Of a DNA stretch of 30,140 nucleotides, positions 6,956 through 14,599 are shown in pieces. The position numbers and the translations under genes were made by a program. The notes below the pieces were generated by a model, which was not told the origin of the DNA, searched no databases, and saw only the letters and a program-made list of their open reading frames with translations. The stretch covers positions 1 through 30,140 of the IMG/VR virus record IMGVR_UViG_3300013093_000188. One strand, written 5' to 3'. Positions within the stretch are counted from its first letter, which is position 1. Every line of letters starts with the position of its first letter. This DNA is from a virus.

Positions 6956-7423
6956 TTATTTAGTTTCTTCTGCACGGATTTTAGTCCATGCCATCGCAAT
7001 CTCTTCACTGAGTTCACGATAGTCAGACCACTCTATACGACTAGTGTGTAAAACACCAGCCTTATGGAACAGTTCGACGGCTGCCTCCACCATGGCTCGA
7101 CTGTAAAGTCGGCGACCTTGGTGGTCTTCCCCTCTAATGTTTTTCTTAGAAGGAAGTCTGTATGGTGATGCTGGGATGTAACCCTTTTTAGTCCAATCCC
7201 TAACGGTAATTATTGGACGACCTAGAGCACTAGCAAGAGCACCTAGGGTAAACATATCAATAACTTTGCCATTAGGCAAAGGTTTCTTAAAAGGACGAAC
7301 GTCCCAGGCAGCGTCTGGCTCAACCTCAGGTTGTTTAACAACGGCAGCTTTACGCTTACGTTTACTGCCTGGATAGTACTCATCCAAATCAGCAAAGGTT
7401 GAATCAATGAAGTCTTGGGTCAC
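6956..7423 (-). CDS. MerR-like helix-turn-helix protein
   Basis: A 155-residue protein. Residues 58-120 look like a MerR-type winged helix: FTLGALASALGRP, then ITVRDWTKKGYIPASPYRLP, then GRRLYSRAMVEAAVELF. This is the usual recognition helix, wing and second helix-turn-helix of the family. The N-terminal 45 residues are charged with a basic patch (SKRKRK). The C-terminal helix (residues 125-155) carries tryptophans and may mediate contacts. The start is GTG, overlapping the preceding stop as GTGA. It lacks the long C-terminal dimer coiled coil and metal cysteines of true MerR regulators. It is better read as a small DNA-binding protein, either a transcription regulator or an excisionase-like or replication factor. 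Confidence 0.65.
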   Translation of the reverse strand: MTQDFIDSTFADLDEYYPGSKRKRKAAVVKQPEVEPDAAWDVRPFKKPLPNGKVIDMFTLGALASALGRPIITVRDWTKKGYIPASPYRLPSKKNIRGEDHQGRRLYSRAMVEAAVELFHKAGVLHTSRIEWSDYRELSEEIAMAWTKIRAEETK

Positions 7424-7827
7424 TTGGTGTCCACAATAAAGGCGTAAACAACTTTTTCTGGGAACATAGCGTCAATGTCTTCTTCCGTAAGTAATCCTTC
7501 ATAATAAGAAGCCATAATCGCGGCTTCGTCTAATGTAGGAACCATTTTAATACATTTGTCTTTGATGCCGCGTTCCTCTAACAGCGTGTCGGCTATGCTC
7601 ATATCCAAATTCTTAAATACTTTACGCTGTTTTACTAGGGTTACTTCGCCCTTTATCTCGTCAAGAACTTTAAGACGAACATGTCCACGGTCATCAACTT
7701 GACCGTCTGCGTCTAGAACAGTGGTAAGGCGTGCTTTTAATTCAGCTTGGCGCTTAGTAAGAAGATCAATCTCCCCTTTAAGGGAAAGATATTGACGAAC
7801 GTTTCTTTTAATATCATCTAGGTCCAT
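7420..7827 (-). CDS. hypothetical protein with N-terminal coiled coil
   Basis: A 135-residue protein that I cannot name. Residues 1-40 form a probable coiled coil (YLSLKGEIDLLTKRQAELKA). A compact alpha/beta portion follows, with a DDRGHVRLKV strand and a basic KQRKVFKN segment. The C-terminal half is acidic and helical (TLDEAAIMASYYEGLLTEEDIDAMF). This layout, a short coiled coil followed by a beta hairpin, recurs in small phage accessory proteins, but no family is proven. The ATG at 7825-7827 has only a weak ribosome site. Its stop overlaps the GTG of the MerR-like gene by four bases, so the two are probably co-translated. Confidence 0.6.
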   Translation of the reverse strand: MDLDDIKRNVRQYLSLKGEIDLLTKRQAELKARLTTVLDADGQVDDRGHVRLKVLDEIKGEVTLVKQRKVFKNLDMSIADTLLEERGIKDKCIKMVPTLDEAAIMASYYEGLLTEEDIDAMFPEKVVYAFIVDTK

Positions 7828-7851
7828 GAGGCGAACCTAGTACGAGGTTAC

Positions 7852-8004
7852 TTAGTTGTCAACCTCTACAAGATACGCTTCTAAAGCCTTGATAATTACG
7901 CTGGTTACGGTTACACCCTCGGAAGCGGCCTTCTTTTGGACGGATGTCCACAGGTCGTCAGGGACGCGGATAGTACGCGTTGGTGTCTTAGGTGCGTTAG
8001 GCAT
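7852..8004 (-). CDS. ribbon-helix-helix (Arc/CopG-type) mini-protein
   Basis: A complete 50-residue reading frame that is easy to miss because of its size. After a basic Pro/Thr arm (MPNAPKTPTR) comes TIRVPDDLWTSVQKKAAS, then EGVTVTSVIIKALEAYL. This is the beta strand, helix A, turn and helix B of ribbon-helix-helix repressors, with the usual IRVPDDLW start. Such proteins dimerise and bind operators through the paired strands. It begins 9 bp after the helicase stop; the ATG is at 8002-8004 and no strong Shine-Dalgarno is visible, so translational coupling is likely. With the neighbouring MerR-like protein and WhiB it is one of three putative DNA-binding regulators. It could control early genes, but the target is unknown. 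Confidence 0.8.
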   Translation of the reverse strand: MPNAPKTPTRTIRVPDDLWTSVQKKAASEGVTVTSVIIKALEAYLVEVDN

Positions 8005-8013
8005 TCATATATT

Positions 8014-9681
8014 TTATACGCTAACAAGCTCTAAAAACTGCTTTAAACTGCCAATAGTCATAGGAATTCCGCCATCTTCATCAATACCCTCACCATCAAT
8101 GACGGCGCTGGCTACGGCACTCTTATGCTGAAGCGCTTCCCATTGGCGCTGTTCAATGGAACCGGAAATGATGATGTCTTGAATGACGATCATTGGCCAT
8201 GTAGAGGATGCTCTTTTTATTCGTCCATTTCTTTGAATAGCAGAGCCACTAGACCAAGGCAAGTCATAGTTGACCAAAAGATTAGCCGCGGGAAGGTCCA
8301 CGCCATAACCACCAGCATCGCTACTAATAAGGACGCGCACATCAGGCTGTGTGTTAAAAGCCACTTTGTTATCTTCTTTAGTCTTAGCATCTAATTTCCC
8401 TGAATATAGTCGGCACTGTTCTCTACCTAATGCTTCTGCGATCATGTCTAGCATGTCTACATAAGTTGCAAAAATAACTACTTTGTTTGCTTCATCTTGT
8501 TCAAGAAAGTCTTTGACGTACTGGATAAGGTAATCCAGTTTAGGTGAACCGTCAATCCCGTCAAGAGCGCCACTATCAACCAACCCGTATGCATACAGCG
8601 ATCCTCCTTTAGTACCTAGAGTGGGGGTGAATTGGCTAAACCGAACCACTGAATCGTCTTCTAGTTCTTCTTCGTACAGAACTTCTTGTTGCATAGCTGA
8701 GAACTTACTAGCGCTAATTCTCAACAGGTCTGGGTGCGAGCACAACATCTTGAGACAGCCGATCTTAGACATAATCCGACCACGAATCTCGTCCTCTGGA
8801 CCACCTGCTTTATTCTCAAACCCGTAATGAGCCATAAGGTTAAAAGAACCGCCAAATAAAGTCTGAGCCTCATCTAATTCCGTAAGAAGATCATCAACTA
8901 TACGAAAGTACAACTTAGAAGCCTTGCGGTCTAATACGATCTTAATTGGGTCATTATGAATAGATTCTGGAAGATATGGAGCCACGTCTGGATCTTTTTG
9001 AGATTTACGCACAGAGGCGCTCTTCATCTTCTCATGTAAAGTCTTTAAGTTTCTGTATCCCTGAACCCCGCCCCAGCTATTACGTAGGATAAAGGTAGAG
9101 TCAAAGATATCAAAACGACCAAGAATGGTGCGGTCAACGAACTCCATAATGCTGTAAAGCTCTTCAGGCTTACCATTTTCAATAGGAGTACCGGTAAGAG
9201 CAAACTTATAAGGGGCGTTACTTAAGCGCTTTACTGAGCGGGATCTTTTAGATTTAAACGACTTAATGGCTGTAGCCTCATCAAGTACTACAAACCCTCG
9301 TGGGAGGTCTCTGATTGCTTCCCAATCATTGACGACTTGTTCATAATTAAGAATGATGTAATCAACGCCAGAGTTTCTCCAGTCGAGGGCTTGCTCGTAC
9401 TGTTCTGCTCTTTTCTTTGGGGTTCCGTCAATGACCAAAGCGCGTGAAGTGCCATCTGTAAACTTTTCAATCTGATTAGCCCACTGATACTTCAGTGAAG
9501 ATAAACAAATGATAAGTCCAGGTTCGGTAATTTTCCGTTCATCCATCAACTTTTCAAGAGCAGCAATAGTTAACACTGTCTTACCGAGACCTAAATCGTA
9601 GGCAACCAACATGCGACCTTCTTCGCACATACGGTTCACGGCTTCAGGTTGATAGGGAAGAAGAGTCCCTGTAAACGTCAT
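8014..9681 (-). CDS. SNF2/DEAD-type superfamily 2 DNA helicase
   Basis: A 555-residue SF2 ATPase with both RecA-like lobes. Motif I is DLGLGKT (29-35), Ia is around CLSSLKYQW, II is DEAT (134-137) and III is LTGTPIEN (162-169). Motif V is SSDAGGYGVDLPAA and motif VI QRNGRIKR. The GLGKT, TGTP.E and QRxGRIxR wording is SNF2-like. Without a chromatin domain it resembles phage branch-migration or annealing helicases such as T4 UvsW. A likely job is to remodel recombination intermediates and D-loops, working with RecA, SSB and the resolvases. The ATG overlaps the dNMP kinase stop as ATGA. UvsW-like function is inferred; the helicase assignment is solid. Confidence 0.9.
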   Translation of the reverse strand: MTFTGTLLPYQPEAVNRMCEEGRMLVAYDLGLGKTVLTIAALEKLMDERKITEPGLIICLSSLKYQWANQIEKFTDGTSRALVIDGTPKKRAEQYEQALDWRNSGVDYIILNYEQVVNDWEAIRDLPRGFVVLDEATAIKSFKSKRSRSVKRLSNAPYKFALTGTPIENGKPEELYSIMEFVDRTILGRFDIFDSTFILRNSWGGVQGYRNLKTLHEKMKSASVRKSQKDPDVAPYLPESIHNDPIKIVLDRKASKLYFRIVDDLLTELDEAQTLFGGSFNLMAHYGFENKAGGPEDEIRGRIMSKIGCLKMLCSHPDLLRISASKFSAMQQEVLYEEELEDDSVVRFSQFTPTLGTKGGSLYAYGLVDSGALDGIDGSPKLDYLIQYVKDFLEQDEANKVVIFATYVDMLDMIAEALGREQCRLYSGKLDAKTKEDNKVAFNTQPDVRVLISSDAGGYGVDLPAANLLVNYDLPWSSGSAIQRNGRIKRASSTWPMIVIQDIIISGSIEQRQWEALQHKSAVASAVIDGEGIDEDGGIPMTIGSLKQFLELVSV

Positions 9682-10211
9682 ACAAGTAAACCTACCATGC
9701 GGGCTTTAACGGAAGCAACAAGATCTTCAATAGTTCCATTATTTAATAAAGTTATATCGACAGGGTGCTCAGAGAGTTCTGACTCAGAAACATGGTTATT
9801 TACTGCAGATACGTTTGGACGCTCAACTCTCCAAAGGACGCCATTGGCCACTTTGATAGTCGAAGCTTCATTTTGAAAACGAACATCAGTAATAACATAG
9901 TTTTTATTTGTATTAGACATCTTTTTCAAAGCTGTGGTAACCCAGATGTCAGCACCTAAAATATCTCTAGCCCCTACACCAAGGTCTTGAAGTAGACGGC
10001 GAACTTCTGTACGACTCTTGGCTAGCTCCCAGCCAAACTCGCGGACGTGCTCATTTAAGTGGTATCCGTTGTTAAGTATTGGGTTAATCCGCAGTAGTAG
10101 TTCTCTTATTGGGTCTGCAAAAGCAATACGCTCAAACCCGTAGTTATCGACCAAAACTTTAGCAACTGTGTCTTTTCCTGAACGGGCGTATCCGGTGAGT
10201 CCAATAATCAT
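9678..10211 (-). CDS. deoxynucleoside monophosphate kinase (P-loop)
   Basis: A 177-residue P-loop kinase. GYARSGKDT (7-15) is the nucleotide-binding loop. FADPIRELLLRIN (31-43) is the typical segment after the first helix. SRTEVRRLLQDLGVGARDI (66-84) is the Arg-rich substrate and LID region. VITDVRFQNEA (106-116) is the conserved strand bearing the Asp and Arg. HVSESEL (140-146) closes the site. This matches phage dNMP kinases (T4 gp1 type), which phosphorylate dNMPs to dNDPs and feed the phage polymerase. The size is smaller than T4 gp1, as in many other phages. ATGA overlaps at both ends place it in the core replication operon between primase and helicase. Confidence 0.83.
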   Translation of the reverse strand: MIIGLTGYARSGKDTVAKVLVDNYGFERIAFADPIRELLLRINPILNNGYHLNEHVREFGWELAKSRTEVRRLLQDLGVGARDILGADIWVTTALKKMSNTNKNYVITDVRFQNEASTIKVANGVLWRVERPNVSAVNNHVSESELSEHPVDITLLNNGTIEDLVASVKARMVGLLV

Positions 10212-11137
10212 ACTAAAGCCTTTTCTCCCCTAATCATGTGCTTAGCGTTTTTAATGCCTTCTAAGATCTCCGACTTACTCATACCGCCTACATCTTTGCA
10301 GTCAGTCTTGGAATAGTCAAAGAACCACGCCTCAAACCAGTAATCCTTACAAGCCTTAAGAAGTTCTTTACTGGCTTTATGACCGGCATCGTCGTTATCC
10401 ATGGCAAAAACAACCCTATCTGCCCCCCTGATGACGTTTATCTGAGAGGTGGATATTGCGCACCCAAAAGTAGCAACGCCCCCTGTGACACCCACTGAAG
10501 CCAATCTAGCCACGTCTAATGGGGATTCAACGACAACCATATCCCCGCCCGTATATTGCTGAAACCCAAATAGGGCAATGTTCTTCTTCATACCCTTAGG
10601 GTAGTTATTAAAGTGACGGGTCTTGTAGCCCTTCTCTTGCCAGCCACAAAGAGAGCCCGTTACCGCGTCCCGTACAGGAAGTATCCAGCACTCGCGCAAA
10701 CGATCCCAAAGGATTTCATACTTCTGTGCAACAGAAACAGAGATACCTCTAGACAACAAAGCCTCTTCAGGAGGGGTGACAAAGGCTGAGAGCATAGACT
10801 CGGTGATAACAGTCTGCTCAGGGATTTCATTTTTCTTCTCTCGAACAGCCCTGTCGTATCTAAGAATTAAATCTTCTTCTGAACCAATCCACTCACGAGC
10901 CTTTTCATAATCAATACCCTGCACATAGCTGATAAGTGAATACAACCCGCCCTTAAACCCACAACTAAAGCAGATGTGAGCACCGGTATCTGCATTGATA
11001 AACCATGAAGGATTATGATCAATGTGACCTGTGCGTTCTAGGTGAGCTGGGCATGACCCCTTTACCTCAGAACCCGTAGAACTAATAATCTCAATACCTA
11101 AACGAGTGAGGAGTTCTTCCATATCATCGTTGGTCAT
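10208..11137 (-). CDS. DnaG-like DNA primase
   Basis: A 309-residue primase. An N-terminal zinc-binding domain has Cys29, His32, Cys56 and Cys59 (SCPAH and ICFSCG). The CHCC pattern corresponds to the CHC2 zinc finger of DnaG. A compact TOPRIM domain follows, with VVVESPLDVARL (Glu204) and VVFAMDNDDAGH (Asp247, Asp249), the metal-binding acids. It is about half the size of bacterial DnaG, without a DnaB-binding C-terminal domain. It also lacks a fused helicase, unlike T7 gp4; the helicase is the very next gene downstream of the overlapping ATGA. It makes RNA primers for lagging-strand synthesis. Confidence 0.9.
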   Translation of the reverse strand: MTNDDMEELLTRLGIEIISSTGSEVKGSCPAHLERTGHIDHNPSWFINADTGAHICFSCGFKGGLYSLISYVQGIDYEKAREWIGSEEDLILRYDRAVREKKNEIPEQTVITESMLSAFVTPPEEALLSRGISVSVAQKYEILWDRLRECWILPVRDAVTGSLCGWQEKGYKTRHFNNYPKGMKKNIALFGFQQYTGGDMVVVESPLDVARLASVGVTGGVATFGCAISTSQINVIRGADRVVFAMDNDDAGHKASKELLKACKDYWFEAWFFDYSKTDCKDVGGMSKSEILEGIKNAKHMIRGEKALV

Positions 11138-12378
11138 AGGTCATTGCTCTCGAGTTCTCTAAATTGTCCTGTCTCCCAATCCCAAACAAGGGACACGTCT
11201 ACAAGACCGCCGTTACGACTTGCCACTACGCGAAGAAGACGGGTGTCGTCAACATTCTCACTCTCGCGCTGTAGACCAAAGATAACGTCTGCATCTTGGT
11301 GGAAGGAAGATGAGTAACCGATGGAGTCAGCACTAACGTTACCGCCCTTCATCTTCCACGTAAGAACCTGCGTAGAAATGACAATAGGTATTTTAGTCTT
11401 TTGCGCCAAACGCTTTAGCGACCGGGTGATGTTAGTAATAGCTTGGGGAGTGTTAGATTCCCCAGTCTGTTCATCGAGCATTAAGTAAGTTCCGTCAATG
11501 AAAACAATGTCTGGTTGCTTTGCTTGAATCTTGGCAGCAATTGCGCTAACGGTAGATCCTTCTGCAGAACCCGAAAGCCAAAACTCTTCACGCATGGCTT
11601 GTATACCCTGAACAATCCTGCCGTATGTAGCTTCTTCTTTATCTGTAAGGCTTCCAGTCATTAAGCGCTTATGAGAAATTCGAGCTTTCATAGCGTAGTA
11701 ACGAGTAAGTTGCTCTTTGTTACTCATCTCAAAAGATATAAACAAAGGACGCTTATCTTGCATGTGAGCGTTAATAGCAATCTGTAAAGCAAGGGTTGAC
11801 TTACCAGTCTTAGGGGGAGCGATAATAACGATTAACTGCTCAGGCTGAAGACCTGAGGTTGCCTTATCCATAGTAGGAAAGCCTGTAGGAAGACCAAGAA
11901 GACCTGGGTTATTCTTACGGAACTCGTACTCTTCAAGAGCGCGCTTAGCCGCTTCTCTAATCTCAATGTCGGTTGTCTTATTAAGACCTGAATCTTCTAG
12001 TTTAAGAATTCCTCGCTGGAGGGCTAGAAGCGCTGACTCGTGGTCAGGAGTAGGTGTGTCGATAAAATCAATAGCGTCACCGATGGTGTCTGAAATAAAC
12101 TTCTTACGACGTTTTGTAATTAGGTCGTCGATTAAATAATCAACAGAATCTTCTACTGGGGAACCTTGTTCTGAAAAGGTTTTATAAGTAGGGAAGTTTT
12201 CCTTGACTACAGAAAGACTGGGGGTCTCTTGGTACTTAACAAAGTGATCGCGTAAAAATAAAAATAACTTTTTATCAAAGGGGTCAGCAAACCATGGGTC
12301 AGAAATACCTTTTTCAAGGATTTCACTGAGGCTTCTATCCTCAATGATTTTGCTTAGTAACTTTGCTTCGTTATTCAT
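11134..12378 (-). CDS. DnaB-like replicative helicase
   Basis: A 414-residue hexameric helicase. An N-terminal helical domain (1-135) is followed by a linker and a RecA-type motor beginning GLPTGFPTMDKATSGL (162-177), a DnaB family signature. Walker A is APPKTGKST (187-195). The H1a Glu lies in FISFEMSN (213-220). Walker B is IVFIDG (291-296). STQVL marks H3, and SSSFHQDADVIFGLQR holds the H4 and arginine-finger region. At the N-terminus an ATGA overlap links it with the upstream 135-residue gene. It unwinds the fork ahead of the polymerase and is presumably loaded by the DnaC-like ATPase encoded nearby. It is close to DnaB in length but with a shortened N-terminal domain, as in phage forms (T4 gp41-like). 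Confidence 0.92.
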   Translation of the reverse strand: MNNEAKLLSKIIEDRSLSEILEKGISDPWFADPFDKKLFLFLRDHFVKYQETPSLSVVKENFPTYKTFSEQGSPVEDSVDYLIDDLITKRRKKFISDTIGDAIDFIDTPTPDHESALLALQRGILKLEDSGLNKTTDIEIREAAKRALEEYEFRKNNPGLLGLPTGFPTMDKATSGLQPEQLIVIIAPPKTGKSTLALQIAINAHMQDKRPLFISFEMSNKEQLTRYYAMKARISHKRLMTGSLTDKEEATYGRIVQGIQAMREEFWLSGSAEGSTVSAIAAKIQAKQPDIVFIDGTYLMLDEQTGESNTPQAITNITRSLKRLAQKTKIPIVISTQVLTWKMKGGNVSADSIGYSSSFHQDADVIFGLQRESENVDDTRLLRVVASRNGGLVDVSLVWDWETGQFRELESNDL

Positions 12379-12782
12379 AATTGATTAAAGTCCAATCCCC
12401 AGTGCCCGTACCTTAACAGTTTATCCGGTGCATCGATAACACCTACTACCTCAGGTCTGTATGGAAGTTCACTCATCAAATGATTAATGGACTCATACGA
12501 GGAGTAGTATCTAAACGGATTAGTCCCAGCGTTGTCAATAGAATCCATAAAAGACCCAAGTTGTTCATTATCAAAATCATAAGAAATGAGTTCTAAAGTA
12601 ACTTCTCGTCTAGTGGTGTATAAGTACAGACGGCTAAGTACATCTCTTCTTAGTTTTTTATTAAGCTCTGGAACTTTAAAAAACTTAAGTTTCTTTTTTA
12701 CTACAACCTGAACATCTAAAACGACATCAGTAACTACTAGCACTCTGCGGGGAAGTTCATTGCTTATATCCCCATTGCGCAT
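12375..12782 (-). CDS. hypothetical alpha/beta protein between helicase and SWIM protein
   Basis: This 135-residue protein is not assigned. It starts with a hydrophobic strand and acid (RRVLVVTDVVLDVQVVV), then a basic helix (VPELNKKLRRDVLSRLYLY). A second strand follows (VTLELISYDF), and it ends with PEVVGVIDAPDKLLRYGHWG. The order strand-Asp, helix, strand and late GVID loosely recalls a HAD-like Rossmann fold, but the catalytic DxD is absent, so an enzymatic call is not justified. Overlaps on both sides (TGATG upstream, ATGA downstream) make it part of the helicase-loading operon. A helper role in helicase recruitment is possible by position only. Confidence 0.55.
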   Translation of the reverse strand: MRNGDISNELPRRVLVVTDVVLDVQVVVKKKLKFFKVPELNKKLRRDVLSRLYLYTTRREVTLELISYDFDNEQLGSFMDSIDNAGTNPFRYYSSYESINHLMSELPYRPEVVGVIDAPDKLLRYGHWGLDFNQL

Positions 12783-13090
12783 CAGTAGACCTCTATTTTC
12801 CCGTATCTTCTAAGGAATTGATTGTATGCGTCATTTGATCTTTTTGCCAACTCTGCCTCTTCTGGCGTGGCTGAGCGTAGGATCTCTGGAACATAACGAC
12901 CGTCATTAGCGTCTATACGGCCTTGGATAAGACGTGTGTGTCTGCAGGAGTTTCTCTTTGCGTAGTTAGAGCAGTTACAAAATAACTTATCTGATTCATC
13001 TAAGAACACTTCTGCAATTTCATACGAGTCTTTAACCTCGGGTAAAAATACCTGAAGAAGGCGCTTATCGCTCACAGTAAAGTCCTTCAT
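12782..13090 (-). CDS. SWIM-type zinc-binding mini-protein
   Basis: A 102-residue protein with Cys38-Asn-Cys40 and Cys49-Arg-His51 separated by eight residues (FCNCSNYAKRNSCRHTRLI). This is the CxC...CxH signature of SWIM zinc domains. A beta-rich N-terminus (ISVSD-like KDFTVSDKR, then SYEIAEVFLDESDKLF) precedes it, as in other SWIM proteins where strands lead into the zinc site. The C-terminal half is helical and charged (ATPEEAELAKRSNDAYNQFL). SWIM domains bind DNA or protein partners, for example with Rad51-family ATPases in the eukaryotic Shu complex. Here the gene is coupled by ATGA to the DnaC-like loader and sits before the DnaB helicase, which suggests a replisome adaptor (inference). 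Confidence 0.68.
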   Translation of the reverse strand: MKDFTVSDKRLLQVFLPEVKDSYEIAEVFLDESDKLFCNCSNYAKRNSCRHTRLIQGRIDANDGRYVPEILRSATPEEAELAKRSNDAYNQFLRRYGKIEVY

Positions 13091-13785
13091 TTGCGTAAGT
13101 CTTTACCGCCAGTGTCCAAGGGTAAGTACGCAAAAGCCTCGTGCGCAAAACTTTCTGTAGCGTCACCGTAAAGTCCAGCCCAATCTTCTAACTTGATATT
13201 AGTAGTAACAATGGTAGGCAATCCATTGTTAAAGCGTGTCCTTAAGATGTGATGAAGCATATTCTTTTGCCATCCGCTTAAGCTTGCGTGCTCTTTACCG
13301 AGATCATCGATGATAAGTACACGGATGTTAAAGGCATCGTTACGGCATTCACCTAACATTCCGTTGTAAAGATTAAGATCTAACTCATTTACATCTTCTT
13401 CCATAGTACGACCTTTCAAATTAAGAATGTCGTTAAATGTAGAAAAGAAACAGGGTGTAATAACAGTATTACCTTCTCTAACATCGAAAGATTCTATAGG
13501 GAACGTTAACATCATCTCTTGAATGATGGATAAAGCAAAAGTTGTTTTTCCTAAACCAGGCGTACCCCAAAGAAGTAAACCTAGACCGCAATCCTTTTTA
13601 CCCATGGCGCGAATTACTTTACCGTCGCGTACATCTGAGATCCATGTTTTTACGTCCTGCATGATGTCGTCTTCGATCTCGGAACAATCGTCTAGTGTCC
13701 AGCCGATGCGTGCTGTTGGAATACAGGCGGCTTGAATCCAGTGTCTACGACGGAGCTTAAAGTCTTTTGCTTTAATGTCATACAT
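13087..13785 (-). CDS. DnaC-like AAA+ helicase loader
   Basis: A 232-residue ATPase. Walker A is GTPGLGKTT (74-82). Walker B is VLIIDDLG (156-163), with the KEHAS extension typical of DnaC/DnaI. Sensor I is TIVTTNIK (191-198). The N-terminal 65 residues are basic then acidic and would contact DnaB, as in DnaC, T4 gp59-type and IstB-like loaders. Length agrees with DnaC (about 245). The sensor II and C-terminal lid are short. The ATG (13783-13785) overlaps the initiator-like gene by 8 bp, and its stop overlaps the SWIM gene by ATGA. It would place the DnaB hexamer at the origin marked by the upstream winged-helix protein. Confidence 0.86.
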   Translation of the reverse strand: MYDIKAKDFKLRRRHWIQAACIPTARIGWTLDDCSEIEDDIMQDVKTWISDVRDGKVIRAMGKKDCGLGLLLWGTPGLGKTTFALSIIQEMMLTFPIESFDVREGNTVITPCFFSTFNDILNLKGRTMEEDVNELDLNLYNGMLGECRNDAFNIRVLIIDDLGKEHASLSGWQKNMLHHILRTRFNNGLPTIVTTNIKLEDWAGLYGDATESFAHEAFAYLPLDTGGKDLRK

Positions 13786-14596
13786 CTCGTCGAAACCTCT
13801 CTCTGGACTTCATTGACTTTTGCTTCTCTGCCTGAATATCTTCAGGAGTAACCATAAGCCTTTGCGCTTGAATCATAAGACTACCGTACTGCTTAATGAA
13901 CATTTTCCAAATAAGGTCAGGGTCATTAAGCGAGGTGTTGTGCTTAATCTGCTGAAAGTATAGATCAATCATGACTTTTTCAATAGGTCCGCTGGTGCCG
14001 AATTCTTTTTGAGCATTAGCCAAAGCAACCCTGAAGGGGCTGCGGGTAACTTTCCAGGGCTTGATGTGCCAGTATTCGTACATCTGTTCGGCAAACTCAA
14101 ACGCGGTATCTGTGACCGTCCACTTAGCTGGGTCGGCTTTGTCGCGCTTCTTCATGCGTTGCTCTTCGGCCTTCTTAGCCTGAGCCTCTTCCTTGGCGCG
14201 GTGCTTCTCCTCACGGGCTTTCCGCGCAGCCTCTAAGCGGTCTTCCTCGAATTCGAAGTAAGTCATAGGTTTATCTTTCTCATCGACGTAGTCGATATAT
14301 TCGGTATATTTTAATAAGTTACTACTGTCTATTAGACTACTGTAACTAGTAGCCGTCTTGTCTATTGCCGCGGCATCGAGACCAGCTTTAGTGATGTTGA
14401 TCGCGGCTACAGGCTGTCTGCTACTCGGATCTTGGTATCGGACTGTCTCAATTAATCCCATGTCACGTAACCCGTTGATCAGACCTTGGGTCTTGTTAAT
14501 ACCCAACCCCACATTGCCAGCAATGGCTTTAGAGCCCCTACCAGAGGGGCTGTAGATCATAGCCTTAAGAACTTTAAGGTGTAACTCAGTAAACAC
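13778..14596 (-). CDS. winged-helix replication initiator-like protein
   Basis: A 272-residue protein immediately before the DnaC-like gene. Residues 1-75 form a winged-helix domain (LKVLKAMIYS, KAIAGNVGLGINKTQGLING, LRDMGLIETVRYQ, then a VAAINITKAG wing). A Ser-rich linker follows (82-92), then a highly charged Lys/Glu/Arg helix (115-155) and a helical C-terminal domain (160-250) with aromatic residues. This architecture, with a DNA-binding head, a linker and a C-terminal helical part beside a DnaC-like loader, matches phage replisome organisers (lambda O or DnaD-like) without clear sequence identity. The start is GTG (14594-14596) with AAGGGGG eight bases upstream. A repeat-rich AT tract inside this gene (14293-14366) may be the origin. 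Confidence 0.66.
   Translation of the reverse strand: MFTELHLKVLKAMIYSPSGRGSKAIAGNVGLGINKTQGLINGLRDMGLIETVRYQDPSSRQPVAAINITKAGLDAAAIDKTATSYSSLIDSSNLLKYTEYIDYVDEKDKPMTYFEFEEDRLEAARKAREEKHRAKEEAQAKKAEEQRMKKRDKADPAKWTVTDTAFEFAEQMYEYWHIKPWKVTRSPFRVALANAQKEFGTSGPIEKVMIDLYFQQIKHNTSLNDPDLIWKMFIKQYGSLMIQAQRLMVTPEDIQAEKQKSMKSRERFRRDV
14293..14366. other. AT-rich tract with nested palindrome and direct repeats (candidate replication origin)
   Basis: Inside the linker-coding part of the initiator-like gene. An AT-rich run (14293-14317) adjoins a nested inverted repeat centred on 14332. AGTTAC (14317-14322) pairs with GTAACT (14342-14347), and GTCTA (14327-14331) pairs with TAGAC (14333-14337). ACTACTGT occurs at 14321-14328 and 14336-14343. 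TGTCTATT occurs at 14326-14333 and 14359-14366. Phage origins are often located in the initiator gene with iterons beside an AT-rich unwinding element. Function is inferred from this pattern only. Confidence 0.4.
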
Positions 14597-14599
14597 GTT

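Noticed and set aside
12375-12782. HAD-family phosphatase or polynucleotide kinase
   Set aside because: The catalytic DxD motif is missing despite a suggestive strand order.
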